Shown here: piece by piece, positions 38,876-39,715 of the stretch
Numbering within the stretch: position 1 is the stretch's first letter
Layout: each line of letters begins with the position of its first letter
DNA from: an uncultured Collinsella sp.
GTDB taxonomy: Bacteria > Actinomycetota > Coriobacteriia > Coriobacteriales > Coriobacteriaceae
Assembly: GCA_900542125.1 (NCBI GenBank)
Contig: UQMO01000017.1
Span: 1 to 39,715, forward strand
Direction of reading: 5' to 3'
Length of the DNA stretch: 39,715 nucleotides
The notes under the pieces: model-generated
Database searches by the model: none
What the model was told of the DNA's origin: nothing
The model's input: the letters and a program-made list of their open reading frames with translations, nothing else
Made by a program: the position numbers and the translations under genes

Positions 38876-39666
38876 TTACTCCTCGTCGTCCTCATCGTCC
38901 GAGAACAGGTCCAGACGACTCACGAACAAGCCCTCCTTGCCCTCGCGCGCGGTAATGACCACGCGGGCGATGGCAAGCGAAATCTCGTAGAGCGAGAGCA
39001 GGGCGCCGTACATGAGGCCCAGCGTAACGGGCGAGCCGTCGGGCGTAATCACAGCCGAGCCCACAAGCAGGCCAACGTATACGTAACGCCAGGCACTGCG
39101 GAAGGCCGCGTAGGACACGATATGGAAGACGGACAGGTAAAAGATGATGAGCGGCAGCTCAAACGCCACGCCAAAGCCGATCATAAAGAGCAGCTCCATG
39201 TTGACGTAGTTCTCCAGGTCGGGCAGCGCCGTAGCGACTGCCGAAGTCTCGCCGATGAGCCACTCAAAACCCGCAGGGATGATGATGAAGTAGCAAAAGA
39301 TTGCGCCCAGGAAGAACAGCACCGTCGAGGCGAGCACCGTGGGCACGACCCACTTGCGCTCGTTGGGGCGAAGCGCCGGCAGGAAAAACGCCAGAATCTG
39401 CCAGATGATCATGGGCGTGCACATGACCACGGCCATCTTGATGGCCAGCGAGAAGCGCAGACCAAAGCCACCGAGCGTGGTGGTGATGTAGAACTTGCCG
39501 TCCGGTACAAAGGAGCGGATGGGGTCTTCCAGGATGTCGAGCACCACGGGCGTGGCGAAGTACAGCACGATAGCGGCGGCAAAGACCGATACGACCACGA
39601 TGGTCAGGCGGCGACGGAGCTCTCCCAGGTGATCGAAGAGCGGCATACGCGCAGGTCCGATAGGCA
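38876..39666 (-). CDS. tatC: Sec-independent translocase TatC, 5' end cut by the contig end
   Basis: A twin-arginine translocase core subunit that recognises RR signal peptides of folded proteins. The chain has six membrane segments. It opens with the conserved MPLFDHLGELRRRL, followed by LGGFGLRFSLAIKMAVVMCTP and FGVAFELPLIIF. The C-terminus is acidic (LFSDDEDDEE). The apparent GTG start at 39667 includes a base of the sequencing adapter, and a few more N-terminal residues should lie beyond the contig. Next to hypA/hypB it fits export of Tat-dependent hydrogenase, though this link is inferred. Confidence 0.95.
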
Positions 39667-39715
39667 CTGTCTCTTATACACATCTCCGAGCCCACGAGAC
39701 GCTCATGAATCTCGT
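39667..39715 (+). other. Nextera read-2 adapter (artefact)
   Basis: Not genomic. It has CTGTCTCTTATACACATCT (Tn5 mosaic end, 39667-39685), CCGAGCCCACGAGAC (39686-39700), index GCTCATGA (39701-39708, Nextera N714) and ATCTCGT, the start of the P7 sequence. The minus strand opens a false frame beginning MGSEMCIRDS. Confidence 0.98.

Noticed and set aside
39264..39695. Minus-strand frame beginning MGSEMCIRDS
   Set aside because: It starts in the right-end adapter and overlaps tatC in another frame.

Overview
The window looks like a contig from a high-GC Gram-positive gut anaerobe of the class Coriobacteriia, most likely Collinsella. The signs are tmk-holB-ricT synteny, a HEAT-repeat/isocitrate dehydrogenase pair, several mannose-family PTS genes, hypA/hypB, dense overlapping minus-strand operons and NNC/NNG codon preference. 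The genus is an inference from gene content. Both ends are untrimmed Illumina Nextera adapters with index bases (1-40 and 39667-39715), so the biological sequence is about 41-39666.

Region 1 (41-6.2 kb) concerns sugar uptake and control. It has a Lac-family EIICB permease (minus), a divergent pair of an uncharacterised barrel-like protein and a GntR/UTRA regulator, then a DeoR regulator divergent from a galactose mutarotase. Region 2 (6.2-8.1 kb) is accessory. It holds a long inverted-repeat element, an orphan mannose-family EIIB whose phospho-histidine position is tyrosine, tRNA-Thr(CGT) and an AT-richer hypothetical gene.

Region 3 (8.1-18.9 kb) is a galactosamine/N-acetylgalactosamine catabolic locus, almost all on the minus strand: PTS EIIA, a YajC-like protein, EIIB, EIIC, EIID, a GntR/UTRA regulator, AgaS isomerase/deaminase, NagA-type deacetylase, an aldose-epimerase-like protein, a LacC-type kinase and a YhcH-family protein. 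A divergent flavodoxin sits inside it, and a 43-codon 3' remnant of a second nagA lies between lacC and yhcH. The proposed route is PTS import as the 6-phosphate, deacetylation, AgaS conversion to tagatose-6-phosphate, then phosphorylation. The tagatose-bisphosphate aldolase is not in the window. CTGGTAGTAACCA operators occur upstream of both agaS and the PTS operon, linking them to the local GntR protein.

Region 4 (18.9-26.2 kb) has a DUF2975/XRE pair, a membrane-anchored SurA-like protein, an NAD-type isocitrate dehydrogenase, a HEAT-repeat protein, a membrane protein, a beta-hydroxyacid dehydrogenase with an extraordinary His/Cys tail, a DegV protein and long-form hibernation factor (hpf/raiA). 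Region 5 (26.2-30.2 kb) has a solute-binding lipoprotein, a GC-rich structured non-coding stretch with its own promoter, placed between comF and hpf as the raiA-motif RNA typically is, a 217-bp MITE-like element, a hypothetical protein and comF.

Region 6 (30.2-39.7 kb) has ricT with a long Arg-rich disordered tail, holB and tmk, then a zinc-ribbon membrane protein, then topA of archaeal type, hypB, hypA and a tatC cut off by the contig end. Gene spaces hold several unrelated families of long palindromes, and these form much of the unexplained structure of the window.
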